Source: Apteryx mantelli (Eukaryota; Chordata; Aves; Apterygiformes; Apterygidae). Taken from it: a DNA stretch of 64,000 nucleotides. Shown here in pieces: positions 22,643 through 35,000 of this stretch. How positions within the stretch are numbered: the stretch's first letter is position 1; each line of letters starts with the position of its first letter. The DNA lies in assembly GCF_036417845.1 (NCBI RefSeq), contig NW_027118693.1:2304001-2368000 (forward strand), in the 5' to 3' direction. The notes under the pieces are model-generated. The model was not told where the DNA came from, ran no database searches, and was given only the letters and a program-made list of their open reading frames with translations. Made by a program: the position numbers and the translations under genes.

Positions 22643-23176
22643 CAGGGCAGAACAGACAGCATTCACTAAACCCTGATTTATTCTATTTTAGCCCTAGTAA
22701 AGTGTTTGTCATGCTTGGTGGTGTCTCTGTGGCACAGCAGGGAGCGCATTTGGCTGTTAACTGAAAGCTTGGTGGTTCAAGCCCACCGAGGGATGGTGCC
22801 CTCGTGGTGGGGTGCTGCCTGAGGGGGTTGTGCTGCCCGGCACCCCAGGTTTTGCCCCCAGTCCCCATGAACTAGTGGAGAAAAACCTGCTCTGACTCTG
22901 GCTGGTGAATTGCTCAGGGAAGGACCTGTCTCCTGAACCAGGGCTGCTGTGAACAGAAGGGTCCTCGCTGGTGGGGCTGGTGCCACTGACCTTCCTGTTC
23001 ACACCTGTGTGTGTGCAGAGATGGGTCTTGCAGAGGGGAGTTACACTGGGAGGGAACAGGGAGGGGGAGAGGGGCATCAACAGTGTTAGGATCACCACCA
23101 AGCATGAGACACACACTTTACTATGGCTAAAATAGAACAAAACAGGGTTTAGTGAATGCTGTCTGTTCTGCCCTGT
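22643..23176. mobile_element. MITE-like element with about 82-bp terminal inverted repeats
   Basis: The left arm at 22643-22723 starts CAGGGCAGAACAGACAGC. The right arm at 23093-23176 is its reverse complement with only a few mismatches and a 2-nt indel. CAGGG-type ends occur in hAT-like DNA transposons, but no 8-bp target duplication was found, so the class is unproven. The interior has no transposase and holds a tRNA-Asn-like sequence directly inside the left arm. Confidence 0.5.
22723..22795 (+). tRNA. tRNA-Asn-like sequence (anticodon GTT), probably a pseudogene
   Basis: The 73 nt match the asparagine tRNA layout: GTCTCTG acceptor start, anticodon loop CTGTTAA, T arm GGTGG-TTCAAGC-CCACC and 3' GAGGGAT plus G73. 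Defects are a G7-G66 mismatch, an A12-C23 mismatch in the D stem, and several wobble pairs in the acceptor and anticodon stems. The nearest run of four T is about 55 nt downstream. The identification is firm but function is doubtful. It lies immediately inside the left terminal inverted repeat of a small element. Confidence 0.75.
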
Positions 23177-23179
23177 GTC

Positions 23180-25830
23180 ACCCTCCAAAGAAGAGAGGAA
23201 AGGGAAACAGGAACAGGCACAAAGGAATCCCAAAAGCTTTCCCAAAGCATCTCCTGGCTGTGTCTTCACCAGCCCCTTGATGTGCTGGGAACCTCCCTGT
23301 GCCTCCCCTGCTCACAGCAAATGCTCTTTTCTGCTCCCGGGAACTGACCTGGGAAACCCAGAGGGAAAAGGGAAAATTGTGCTGTGACCTGGTACTGAGG
23401 GGATAGAGAACACAAAAGCAAAGCCTGTGTGCAATGTTCAGGAGATGTAGGAGAAAAAAAAGTAAATGTGGAAAGCAAAACTGACTGCCAGGCTCTAATC
23501 TGGGGCTGTTGTGAAGTCACAGTTTTACAGGCAGGCAGGTTTCACCCTCCCTGCTGGACCCCAGGGGAGTCGCTGCATTTCTGCCCTGTCTTGTGCCCTT
23601 TCAGCAGGAAGGAGCAGATGCAGAGGGATGTTTATTGGGGTCCCAGACAGATCCCTCCGTGCTCTTTCTCTCCCTCATCAGAGCCTGCTGTTTCCTTCCC
23701 TTTTACACCTCTGATTCCAAACACCAGAACCAGGAAATCTTTGGGCAATTAGTCACAACCAGGGCTTCAACATTTTGCAGGAAACAGCTCCCTGAAGTCC
23801 CTGCTCCATGGGCAGCTGCTTAAACAGCCTCCTGCCTGCGACTCACATTCAGCGCTCATCCCTCTACAGGTGCTGGGCCAGGATGCCAACGACAGCCCCC
23901 CACTGTGCACTGTGCTCGTCTCTTGCAGTGCAAATCCCCTCTTTTCCCACAAATCCAGTCTTTCTCCTCTCAGGCCTACTGTCCTTGGGAGGGACAGCAC
24001 CAGGCTGAGATTTGCACTCAGCAGCGACACAGCTCCATGCAGGTTCCTTGCAGGAATGGATCTTGACCTGGAATGGCCTGCACTTCCCTCTGCTTAGCAG
24101 CACCACAGTGGTTTGTGCTATGCGCTGCTGACTGCTCCAAAGAGCAGGCCCCAAAGATCAGAAATGCTGGACACCTGGTTGCTAAAAGCCCCCAAAGTGA
24201 GACATGCAGGGATGAAGTGGAAGCCTGTACCTGCCTGGCCAGTGTGAGCTTTCCAGTATTCACCGAAGAGCATGCAGGTAGCTAAGATAGCTCAGGGGAT
24301 CAGGAGATGGCAGCAAACCCATCAGCAGAAACAGGGCTGCTTCAAGCTCAGTTCATTCCTCATTCCCCAGGAGGCCTTTGCAGGGAGGAAAGGGACGGCT
24401 CTCCAGCTGGTGAGCATTGCCTGGGCTGGGATGCTGAGAGGGCCCTGGGGCAGGCCGTCTGCTCCCTCTTCACTCCATGCAGCAAACTGGCTCTACAGCT
24501 GCACACCTCTGGGAGCTGCATTATTCCCATATTTGCTTTTCTGAGAGTTTCTTTGAAGTATTCATCAGCTAGTCTAAGATTTCATCTGGAAAATGCATCT
24601 CCATTAAGAAGATCCCAGAAAAGCCCGACTCTCCTGACTATTGCCCAAGCTGGGAGAAAGGCTGGGAGTGCAGCAGCAGAGGCAGCAAACAGAGACAGAG
24701 CAGTTCTTGCAGCAGTTTCCAGGCTTCTGGGCACTTCTGGAGGCCTGTTGCTGTTGCTCCTTAGGATTTGCTTCTGGAGGATTTCACCTCCTTCAAAAAC
24801 TCCTCTGCAGCTCCATGACTGGAAAGACCCTGGGCACAGAGACAGGCTCTGCCTGTCCTGCAGGCTGCCTCCCAGCAGGCGAGGGGCAGAGCCCTTGGCC
24901 GTCACCACACTCCCTTGTCCTCCTCTGACTCTGAGCAGGACATGGCCTGGGTCCAGACAGGGCCCCGCTTATGGCCCCAGCACAGGCTGCTCCCTGTAAA
25001 GGGTGAAACCCCGACGTTCCCAGCATGGAGCTGATGCCAAAGCAGCATCCAGAGCCCAGACGGCCCCAGAGCCATCAGCCCTCCCCGGCCTAGTTGCGGG
25101 GACCTGAGCAGGGCTGCTCACCCTGCCCCACTGCCCCCCACGCTCCCCTTTCCCCCCATGCCTTTCCCACTGCCAGCCTTTGCAGTTGTGTGTGCCTGGT
25201 CTGCCCACTTGCCTTCAGCACAGTCACGGCTGCACTGGAAGCCCATGAAAATGCCAGTGCTCCTGCCCTCGAGCTGGCATCCACCCCACACCTGGAGCCT
25301 GGCCAGGCAAAAAGGTATCACCTGTCCAGTGCCCTGGCCGTGCAGCCGAGGGCAGGGGTCTTCACCCCAATTTCCCTGCTCCTCCCCTTGCTCCCAGCAC
25401 ATCTGCTGCTGTTGTGCCCATGTCAAACCCTCCTGCTGCCAGACTGTGCGGGGGCCGAAGGCAGCTCCAGCTCCCCTGAGGGCTGCGCTGAAGCCTTTCA
25501 GGAGCAGGCTGAGGTGGGGCTGGCACCACCAGGGTGGGTTGGGAGAGGGCAGCTCCCCTCTGGCACGCTGGGGCTGGGGATGAGGCTGGGGCTGGGCACA
25601 GCTTTTCCCTGGGGAGCTCCATGGGGAGCCGCTCTGGGGGATCCTCCAGCTCTGCCCTGGCAGCAGCACCAGCGCTCAGGGTGCCGGGGGGAAGTGCAGA
25701 GAGGGTGGAAGGGGGCCGGGCTGGCCTGGGGGAGCATCGAGACCTTGTCCGTGCACGCAGGGATGGAGTGAGGAAAGGCAGAGCTCAGGTGGAGCTGGAA
25801 GCAGCGAGGGAAGGGGAGGGCAAGGAGAAG
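23180..25830. other. No gene supported
   Basis: GC-rich to moderate sequence. Many medium-length open frames occur on both strands but none shows family motifs, paralogy to other exons here, or splice-site support. Confidence 0.35.
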
Positions 25831-25834
25831 GCCT

Positions 25835-25990
25835 CCTGCCAGTGCAGCCACAGCAAAGGGCAGGCAGCTAAGGAAAATGTGGGCCTGCTGCTGAGTGGGG
25901 CAGGGCCCTAGTGACCTCGGGCATGGAAAGGGCTGGGGTATTAAATGCCCTTCTTGTCTCAGCTTTCCCGGGGAAGCTCTGCCTGAGGCC
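25835..25990 (+). mobile_element. CR1 LINE fragment (ORF2 region)
   Basis: The stretch GGAAAATGTGGGCCTGCTGC followed by a GGGCATGGAAAGGGCTG-like segment and AAATGCCCTTCTTG matches the CR1 ORF2 segment just upstream of the reverse-transcriptase core, in the plus orientation. It is short and decayed. Confidence 0.6.
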
Positions 25991-25999
25991 TCCCAGCAG

Positions 26000-27420
26000 A
26001 GTCTGGCGGGTCCAAGCACCCGGCCCCCACCGAGTGCAGGCTGTTCCCCACATGGGGGTCAGCAGAAAGCTGTGCTCCGGGATCTGCTGGGGTCTGGTGA
26101 AGAAGAGAGGCCACGCAAGGCTGCCCTTTTCCCCTCCGTTGGGATAGGGAGACCTGCAGGAGGACAGAGCTGGCCACGCACCACCCCACAGCTGGGGTGA
26201 GCAGCCAGCGCTGGAAAGGGGTAATGTGAGGGTCTGGTGTGGGACGATGGCCCTGGGGCAGCTTCCCCAGTGTCTCCATGCAACTGGGCTGGGCTCTTCC
26301 CTTCTGCACCCTCTGTGTCCTCATGCCTTTCCCAGGAGACCTGCATTTGCCCTGCCAGCACACTGCTGTGTGCTCCCACACTGCCCGTTCACACACAGGA
26401 GCTGAATGGCAGCATTTTTCCTCCCCCACGGCCTTGTTTGCCTGCGCCAGGCTGAGGTATTTGGTGTGCGTCTCTCAGGGGAAGGTAGCAGGTGGGGGAG
26501 GCTGCAAGAGATGGTGAGGATGCAGCGCAGTGGGTTCTGGGGTTGGGGGCATTGTCTGCACCTGAGGAGCACCTCAGAGAGGCCATGACTTATAGATACC
26601 ATCCAAAGCCACTGCCTCCACCAGCTTAGACATGTAGCTGGGTGAGAGGTGAAGCCGCTCTAGGTTTCTATGTGAGATTGCTCTTTTGCAAAGATTGTGA
26701 TGTTTCCAAGAGGAAAACCACTGCTGCACCAAACTGCGCTCTCACGGAATGTGTCCCAGGAGGACTGTGAGGAGAATTTCCTCCTCCAGGCATGCTGCAA
26801 ATAGGAAAATGCCCTCCAGGCTCAAACACCTACAGGTATCTGCTACATGGAGACTTCCCCTTTGCAACCATCTGTGCTATTTACAGCTACTTTCACAGGG
26901 GCTGATGTCTCCAGATGATGAGGGCTTGGTTTCTTTGGATTTCTTTCCATACCACAGGCTGGATCACAGAGTCTCCTTCAGTCTCAGGTCAGAGGGGCTG
27001 TTCCCCAAATCCCCCTTGCAGGTGGGAAAGCCCCAAAGGGCTGGGGATGCCTGGCTGGAGAGCAGCTCTGCAGCAAAGGCCCTGGGAGCCCTGTGGGACA
27101 AGACAAGCAGGAGTCCCCAATGTGCCTGGGTAGCAAGGGCCACCACTGCTGCCTGGGTTGCATTAGCAAGAGTGCAGCTGGCAGGGTGAGGGAAGGGGTT
27201 GCTCGCCTCTGCTGTGCACTGGGCTCTGGGCCCATTCTGGAGATCCCCACTACCAGACAGGCACACTGATAGGCACCACACCAGCAAGCGTGGGACTCAG
27301 GATGGTGCAGCCCATAGAAGAGGGGTTTGCTCTGGGGTGCTGCCCAAGAGTTTAGCAACCCCGGGTGCACCACGGCCAGAGTCACCACACTGTGGGGTTG
27401 CTGTAGCCCTCCAATGACCA
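26000..27420. other. No gene supported
   Basis: Sequence between a CR1 fragment and an LTR. No exon, RNA gene or clear repeat was recognised. Confidence 0.3.
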
Positions 27421-27475
27421 CATAAGAGCTGAGTGAAGCTAGTCAGCAAAGGAGAAGTGACACCGCAGACTCACA

Positions 27476-28145
27476 CTGTAAGCATCCAGGTACTGTGCAA
27501 TTTTGCACTGGGTTATCTGTTGAACATCCATACTGATATCCGTTGACATATGTACAGTTATCTGTTGCGCATCCTGTTGGCATCCATACTGTTATCGACT
27601 GAGGCCATCTGTTCTATTGTGGAACTGTGGTCTGACATTGATCGGTTGGATAATGAAGTGAGCCCGGGAAGGATAAAAGTAAGCCACATAGCTCTGTGTG
27701 GACTTGGACTCAGCGTCAGCTGGCCTGCGGACCCAGCAACCCACCCATCAGCAGAGGCACCCCTGATGCCAACTGCCAGGGAGAACCTCAGTCATCTTGG
27801 TGCAGCTTGAGCGTGGTGAGAACAGTCCAGGGGAACCTATACTGGAGGGGTGGCCCATAAGGACAAGGAAAGGGTGGGAACAGTCAATGTACTGTGCATC
27901 CGGGAACAGTCATTGTACTGTGCATCCGTGGCTTAACCATAGAGCTCTGATATGTCTATTCTATTTTTAGTTCTTTACTACACTTTTTAGTTTTTTATAC
28001 TTGTAGATTGACTGGTGTTAATTGTTTAGTGTAGTCCAACGTCTGTCATTTGTGTAGAACTGCTCAGCTCTAATAAATTCTTATACTTGACAAATGATGA
28101 TCTCTCAAGTTCAGTGCAAGTAACCCCAGAATCCAAAAGAATCCC
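27476..28145 (+). mobile_element. Solo LTR (ERV), approximate bounds
   Basis: LTR-type signals on the plus strand: a TATA-like GGATAAAAG near 27671, an AT-rich R-like stretch, a polyadenylation signal AATAAA at 28072-28077 and a short U5-like tail. A 26-bp segment beginning GGGAACAGTCA is tandemly repeated near 27880-27930. No target duplication could be set, so the ends are approximate, and no internal retroviral gene is present. Confidence 0.55.
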
Positions 28146-28164
28146 AGACCCCCCTCTAGTGGCA

Positions 28165-28640
28165 CATCACAGGCACACTGGAGCTGGTGCAGTGGAGACC
28201 CCTAAGCATGTCAGGGCTGGAGCAAAGGATGCATGAGGAGAGGCCAAGGGCACTGGGTCAGTGCAGCCAGGAGAAGGCGCAAAGGAGTCTTACTGCTGTG
28301 TGCGGCTGCCTAAAGGGAGGTGTTGAGAGGATGGAGCCAGAGTCTTCCCAGAGGTGCCCAGGGACAAAACAAGAGGCAGCAGCACCAGCTGCAGCAAGCT
28401 AAATTCCCATCTGAGAGAAGACAAAACTTCCCAGACATTATTAGTGTGGCCAAGTGCTGGAACGAATACCCTATGTCATGGGGGAATCCTTCCTTGCACA
28501 TGGTCAATCCTTGGCATCGCAAGGAGGCCCAGAGACACCTGAGCTAGTCAGCTCCACTCTGAGCAGGAGGTTCAACCAGACATCTCCAGAAATCCCTTCC
28601 CACCCAAGCTAGCCTGTGACACATCAGACTGGTTTTCTAT
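28165..28640 (+). mobile_element. CR1 LINE 3' region
   Basis: GGATGGAGCCAGAGTCTTCC, then GGTGCCCAGGGACAAAACAA and GAGGCAGCAGC, match the 3' end of CR1 ORF2 in the plus orientation. A paralogous copy sits at the same relative place behind copy 2 (36600-37080), so the insertion predates the tandem gene duplication. Confidence 0.7.
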
Positions 28641-28744
28641 CCTGCTCCGTCTGCCTTCATTGCCATTCTCTGCACACGAGGATTTCTGTCACCATTTGCC
28701 TGAGGATCACCAAGGATTGCTGAGGAAAAAAAGCTTCAGCAACT

Positions 28745-28750
28745 TTTATT
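28745..28750 (-). promoter_or_regulatory. Polyadenylation signal of copy 1
   Basis: AATAAA on the minus strand about 115 nt past the stop codon at 28864. The paralogue has the same hexamer at 37163-37168. Confidence 0.65.
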
Positions 28751-28863
28751 CAAAGCAGGAGGCAGGATGGACTCTGCTCCAAGCTGAAGGCCTTCAGCAT
28801 GATGCCTTGCAGCTCTCTTGCTCTCCCTCTTTGTGCTGTGCACCTAGAGGTGCAGCCCCAACC

Positions 28864-29018
28864 TCAGGGTGCCTGTCTGGCACCTGCATCCTCGTAGAGT
28901 CCCTCTCCCTGCTGTGCAACACAGCCGCAAGGGAAAGCTCTGCACAGAGCCCGCAGCGCTCTCCTGAGGAGCGACGGCCGTCGCCTGGGAGCTGGGCTGT
29001 CCGGGAGGGCAGCGATGC
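28864..29018 (-). CDS. Copy 1 last exon, basic C-terminus
   Basis: The acceptor CCCCACAG begins GCATCGCTGCC, completing a Gly codon split with the 70-nt exon at 29224-29293. It encodes RRALRALCRAFPCGCVAQQ and ends QAP-stop. The copy 2 equivalent (37283-37437) is also exactly 155 nt with the stop at the same place. Confidence 0.75.
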
Positions 29019-32000
29019 CTGTGGGGAGAAGGAGAGCTGTGAGCGAGAGCCTGTGCGGGCTTGATCCCTGCCCCTGCTGAGGCCGGGCTGACCGTGGCTG
29101 GGGCACAGCGACTCTCTCCAGTGCCTCTGAAGGAGGGAGGGAGGCAGGGCTGCGCACCCCTGGCCTCGCTGGGGTTCACACCATCCCCAGGAAACTCTCA
29201 GCTCAGCCGTGCTGGAGACATACCTGTGTTGACCTCTGCCGTCTCAGTGGAGGACAGGCGTGGACTTCCAGCACCTCTGTGCTCAGAGGCAACCTGCATG
29301 GAGAAAGAAATCCAGCCTGTTTGTATGCAGTCAGCTTGTGACGACTGGAGTAATGCTGCCAAAAGCCCCGACATCCCAGGGGAGGGGACCTGCAGCTGGC
29401 ACGCCAATGGGACAGTGCTCATCATATGGACATCACAGTGGTGCTGGGCTGGAGGCCATGACAGGCAAATGGAGCCAGCTGGGTGCATGGCAGAAGGGGT
29501 CTTGCTGGCTGGTTGTGTGATGTGTCTGGTGCTGGGCTGCCCCTTCCCTCCTTGCTCTGTAGCTGTGCCCAGGGCAGACACCAGGGCAGGGGGTGGAGGG
29601 GACATGAGGCCTTGTGCACAGGGTATGGTCACCTCAGGCAGGCTGAAAGGCAGAGGCCTGGCCATGTCACCCATGGGACACAATGCAGGGGCAAAGGGCT
29701 GAGGGTGAGAGCTTGGCACCGTGGGCAGGTGGGGTTGGTGGCCCCTGGGAGGGGGCAGCTCTCCTCACCCACTGCGCACACCCCCAGGCTCACGCATCCG
29801 GCTCTGTTTGGTGGTGAGCGCTGACCCTGCACTCCTGTCTCACCTGGTGCCGAGGGCCTCTGGCCAAGGGAGAAGCCTCCAGGCTGGCTCCCAGGGGCAC
29901 TGGTGGGGCGAGAGGCACACTGCCGGGGTCACTGGCTGCCCCTCTGGTAGCTGCTCTGTTGGTGCTGGGGGGCGAGCGGGGCAGGGGGCTCTTGGCAGCA
30001 GCTCCCAACTCTGCCTCCTTGCTTGACACAATGTCCTCTTGGATCTTAGAAATGCAGGAGGTCTCCACTTTTAAAACCTCTTCATCCTGTGCTTCCTCTT
30101 CAGACAGGTCCACTTCTTCACTGTGCATCCCTTCGGACACTCTCTTCCCTGCTCCCTGCTCTGGCTCCTTCTTGAGGACGTGGGCTGTCGGCCGCTCCAG
30201 CAGCTCCTCTTCAGTTCTCACATCCCTGAAGAGCTCCAGGCGTGTGACATCTGGTTTCTGCAAGTCAGGGAATGAGGTTCTTCTTAAGACTTGCAATGAG
30301 AGAGGGAGAGGTGTGAAGGGAGAGGTTTTTTGAGAGCCAGCTGGGGCCACCCACCTCCCACTTGGTGCCACACAAGGCAGAGCAGCAGGCAGTGAGTTGG
30401 GTGTTGGGGCAGGAGTCCAGGCCTCGTGTCTGCCACATAGGCTGCCAGTAATGCTGCTCGCCCTCTCCCTGGGGCCTGGGACAGCCACTGGGCATCGAGA
30501 AGACTTGTAAGCATGCGTGTGGGCTTTAGCACTCAACACTGTGCTTCTCCCTTTTCTTCTTGGCACTCTTGCACTTTCCCCATTTGCAGGCAGACTCAGG
30601 CCCAACGGCAACACTGTGAATGCAATGACGGCCTGGGAGTGAGAAGGACCTTTTGCTAAGGTGCTTCTGTGCAAACTGCAGCAGATGCCTGTGGCTTTGC
30701 ATGTCCTTCAGGGTCCATACCCACCACAGGAATCCCCAGCAGCTGCCTGTGTGTGTTTGAGACCATTGGTTTTCAGAATGCTGTTGCGGTATTTTAGTGC
30801 CTGCCTGCTCTGGGGTCAGCTACTGCAAGTGCTTCTGCAGTTGAATTTCACCAACCCTCCCAAGCTGGCCTGTCCCCATTTAGGGTGTTTCCCCCAGTCT
30901 CTGCAATGGGACCTGTTGGCCCAGGAGTTGGGCAGTGCTGAGCAGAGCTGGGCTGGGAGGATTCAGCTGGTGCCAGGAGCCAGGAGCTGGGTAGCCACGC
31001 AGCCCCACTGCGGACCCTGCAGCAGCCGGTGCTGGGCACAAGGACACGTGTGACATCGGGGCTGTCGCAGCTCAGCGGGGTGGCTGGCACCAGGCACAGG
31101 GGAGGTGACAAGGAAAAAGGGTCCCTAAAACCAATGCTGGGAGATGACACCTTTTCCTCACCCACCCTGCCCCACACCGTCCTTCACACTCACCTCCTTT
31201 GCTTTGGGAGTGGGTCGCGCAGATGTGGTGAGGGAGAAAGGCTTCCTCTTGCTCTCACGTGCCTCAGACCTGCTCTCTCTTGGGCTGTCGTCCTTGCCCG
31301 GAAGAGGGGCTTTCTGGAGTTGCAGGAAGCTCAGCCCCGTGCGTACCATCCAGTTGTTGCTGAGCCCCTCCAGAGACTCTGCATTCCCCAAGAGGATTCT
31401 CAGATGCTCGGACACAAGATTGGGGTTTATGCGCAGGGGCTGGCTTCGAATGTGGGGGACGATGTTCAAACCTGGCTGTCGTGAACTCTTCCCTGCCCAG
31501 ATCCCCAGCCCGGCCCCCACACCTGGGGCAGCTGGGGCAACGGCCCCGCCAGCAGTGCTGGGGCCCCCGGGGGTGGTGGGCACTGGTGTGGGGTGGTCGC
31601 TAGCAGGCCCTGCTCGCTGGCACCTGGAGAGCTCCTCAGCGAGTGCTGCTGCCTCGGGCATGTGTCTCTCGAAGCACGTTTCATCCCTGCCAGTGTCTTG
31701 GTGGGATCTGCTCTGCAGCAAGACGTCCCCATCCGTGGTGTCAGCCACAGGGCGCGTGGTTTTGTCAGGCTCTGTGGTCTGGTCCTGGCCTCTGCTTGCT
31801 GACGCGTCTGGGCTGTCTGTGTGTGCCGACAGCCCCTGCACCACAGCCGTGCTGAGCTCCAATGCACCTTCACCCCTGTCTGGCTGTGATGGCTGCCCAC
31901 CGGGTCCTGGACTTGCACCTCCAGCACGGCTCCAGGCTGCCACCAGCAGCTGCCAGACTGAGTCCTGCAGGGCTTCGGCAGGTGGTGCGGGGCCATGCGG

Positions 32001-35000
32001 GACAGGTCCCCGGCTCTCAGCCCTCCCTGCCATACCCAGGTCTTGGAGGATGCCTTGAGGAAGGCCTGCAGACTCCCTGGGAGAAGGCGTTGTGGACTGG
32101 CGTTGGCCCATTTCACTGTTGTCTGCTCTCCTCCCTTCCAGTGTTGGCAATAGTTTTCCTATTATGTCCCTCACCAAGGAAATATTCTCAGCATTGAAGT
32201 CGCTGGTGGGAAAAAGGGACACAAGTTTCTCTGAAAGTGTTTTGATGAGCAGGGAGGAGACGGAGACGTTGCTGGCTTCGGGCAGTGAAGGCTTGGAGTG
32301 GCCGCAGGGCTCTGCAAGGTCCTGGTGCATTTCCTCCACTGTGCTGTCATCTGCACCAGGCAGCTGGGGTGATGGTTCTGCAGGGGTGCAGGCCTGGAGC
32401 CAGGCCCCAGAGATCCCCCTCAGCACCAGCCTGGCTGCAGCCTCGCACAGAGCTCTGCACACGCTTTGCAAGTACAGCTGCCCAAACTGCACCAGCAGCT
32501 GTGCACACACTGACTGCACCATGCTCTGAGCATCACTGTCTGCACCCAAGCACTCCTCGCAGAGGGGAGCTGGACCTTGCCCTCGAGACAGCTCCGTCAT
32601 GATGCTGCTTCTGAATTTCTCAGCGGGGGACACTTGCCGTTCAGGAGGCTGCTGCTCTCTTCTTTGGCATGCTGAGAAGTCACTTAGCAGAGAGTCATTG
32701 CCGTGTGCTGCTGTGTCCAAGGGTTGTGCCTTGGCCCGCTGGGCACAGGTGTCTTTGGAAGCTGGCAGCAACCTGCTCCTTAGCTCATTGCATGTTTCCT
32801 CAAAAAGCTCATCCAAATCAACCCCAGCTGGCGCCTGTGGCAGCCTTGGCAGTGTTGGGCAGGTTGCCCAGGGTTTGCCCTGCTCCTCATATGCTGGCCC
32901 GCCTTGGTTCTCCTCTTTAGACACCGCCTGGGCTCCCGGGGAGGAGCAGGATTGCCCGGAAAGCTGCTGGTTAATTGGGGGAAGAGTTCTCCTCTTTACG
33001 GGTCCTTGCAACCGCCATGGTTTTCCCAGCGCTTGTCTGGAAGACCGAGGCCTGACTGCAGGCGTGGAGCAGACACGTTCTTCAGTTCCTCTGGTCAGGG
33101 CACAAACATCCCTCCTGGATAGTTGAAGGGAAGTTGAAGCAAGATGAGAGGGCTTTTGTTCTCCCACTGCCAAACCAAGAGATGGAATCTCTTCTGCAAC
33201 TAGCCCCCTGTTTCTCAGAGGCTCTGCCTGGAATTCCTGAGGGGACCGTGCTCTTGTAAAAGCCCTGCAGGACAGTTTCTCCCTGCGCTCCGGAGGAGCC
33301 TTCTTTATAATGCAGACGGAGGCTCCCAGACATTCCGCCCTCGCCAGAACATCTTGGACAGTGTCCTCCGCCATCTGGGTGACCATTGCATTGTCGGTGG
33401 TGAGGTCATCCACGAGGTCTTGGCGTTTGAGCGCCTTTAGAAGCACACCTTCTCTAGGGGCAGGGTTTCTGAGGTGTGGAAAGCTTTCCTTGCCAGCTGG
33501 ACGTCGTTTTGGTTTGACATCTGCTGTGGATGGATATTTATAAGAGGCTTGGCTGAAAGGATGCATCTCTGCTCTGGAGCGCTCCATGGGAAACTCCGGC
33601 TTGAGTCGTGCCCTTAAACCTTCCTTTGACAAACTGGGAAGGTGTGTGGGGCAAAACTGTGGGGCCGGTGGGGCTTCTCCCATGGGAGTCCTCTGCATGG
33701 GTCGCTTCATTGGGGCTGAGAGGACGACCCCGTGGGTACTCTGTGAGGGGAATCTCCCAGGCTCCTCACAGCTGCTGAAGACAGGCGTTGAGCGTGCCGA
33801 TGCTTGTGCGCTTGCTCTCGACATCTCTGCATACTCGCAGGCAAGTGGGTGTAAGATCCCTATAATCTGCCTCAAAAACGCGGTCATGATGTTCTCAATT
33901 TCCCTGTTCCTTTCTTCCAGCCTGTCCCTCTGCAAGAGAAGCAAACAGGAAAGGCCAAGTGAGCCTGCTCCTTCCCTCCCTGCTCTCCATCCATCCCACC
34001 TGGCAAACATCCTCCACCCCTGACACCAGCCTCGATGGCTGCGCTCTCCCATGAATGTGTCTGCTACCCTGCTCCAGTCAGGCAAGGAGAGGACTCATAA
34101 TGGCAGGGCAAGTGATGGGCACAGGAGGCTTTCTCAGAGGCCCCAAGGGATGCCCTGGCAGACTGCTGGGCCTGGCTGTGGTCCCAATGGGCCAAGGGAG
34201 GATTCCTTCTGGGATCCTGGAGAAGCTGCCTCTTGGTTTCCATGGGGCAGGCGAGGAGGTGAATGGGCTTGATGGGGCCATCTCAAGGGCACACAGCTGT
34301 GTTTCTGAGGCCAGCGCTGGGTTCTGATGCTGAGTGGAGGGTGGTGAGAGCAGAGACAGGCAGGGGCTGGCTGACTGAGGGCTTTGGGGAACCTTCTTTG
34401 GGGGAAAGGGCCTGCAAAGAGGCAGAAGGATTTGGGGAAGCTGAGAAGCGCTATGAGATCCTTGGAGAAGCCAAGCAAGAAGCAGCTATGGGAATACTGT
34501 GCTCTTCAAGGCCAGTTCACGCTGGCAGCAGAGCCTGGGGAAGAGCCCCTCTATTGCTGAGCTGGAGGCCAGAGAGCCAGGAGCTACAGCACTGTCCTGA
34601 TGGCAGTGGGAGCTGCAGGTGCTCCCAGGCCCTGGGAGCTGGGCTGCCTGGTTGCCTGCTGAGAGATGGGAAACCAAACCTGGGCTCTGAGGGTTGCACA
34701 CTCTGGTCCCCATGTGTGCTTGAAGAGGGGGCAAATGATTTTCACGTAAGGCACGGGTTTGAAGCGTGAACTCCCCATGCAGAGCAGGCAGCCAGCCTGC
34801 AAGGGGGCAGAGACCTCCTGGCCTCTCCAGGCACCTCCTGTCTGGTTATCAGCAGGTCGGAGGAGTCTGGAGGAGGCTTTACCACTGTCTCTGTTCAGCC
34901 ATTTACCTTTTGTCTCTTCTTCCCAGAGGCCCGAGAGCTCCTTGGACCAGGGAGTGAAGGCAGCCCATCCCGGTGGGACGAAGCCCTGACCCGGCTGCGC

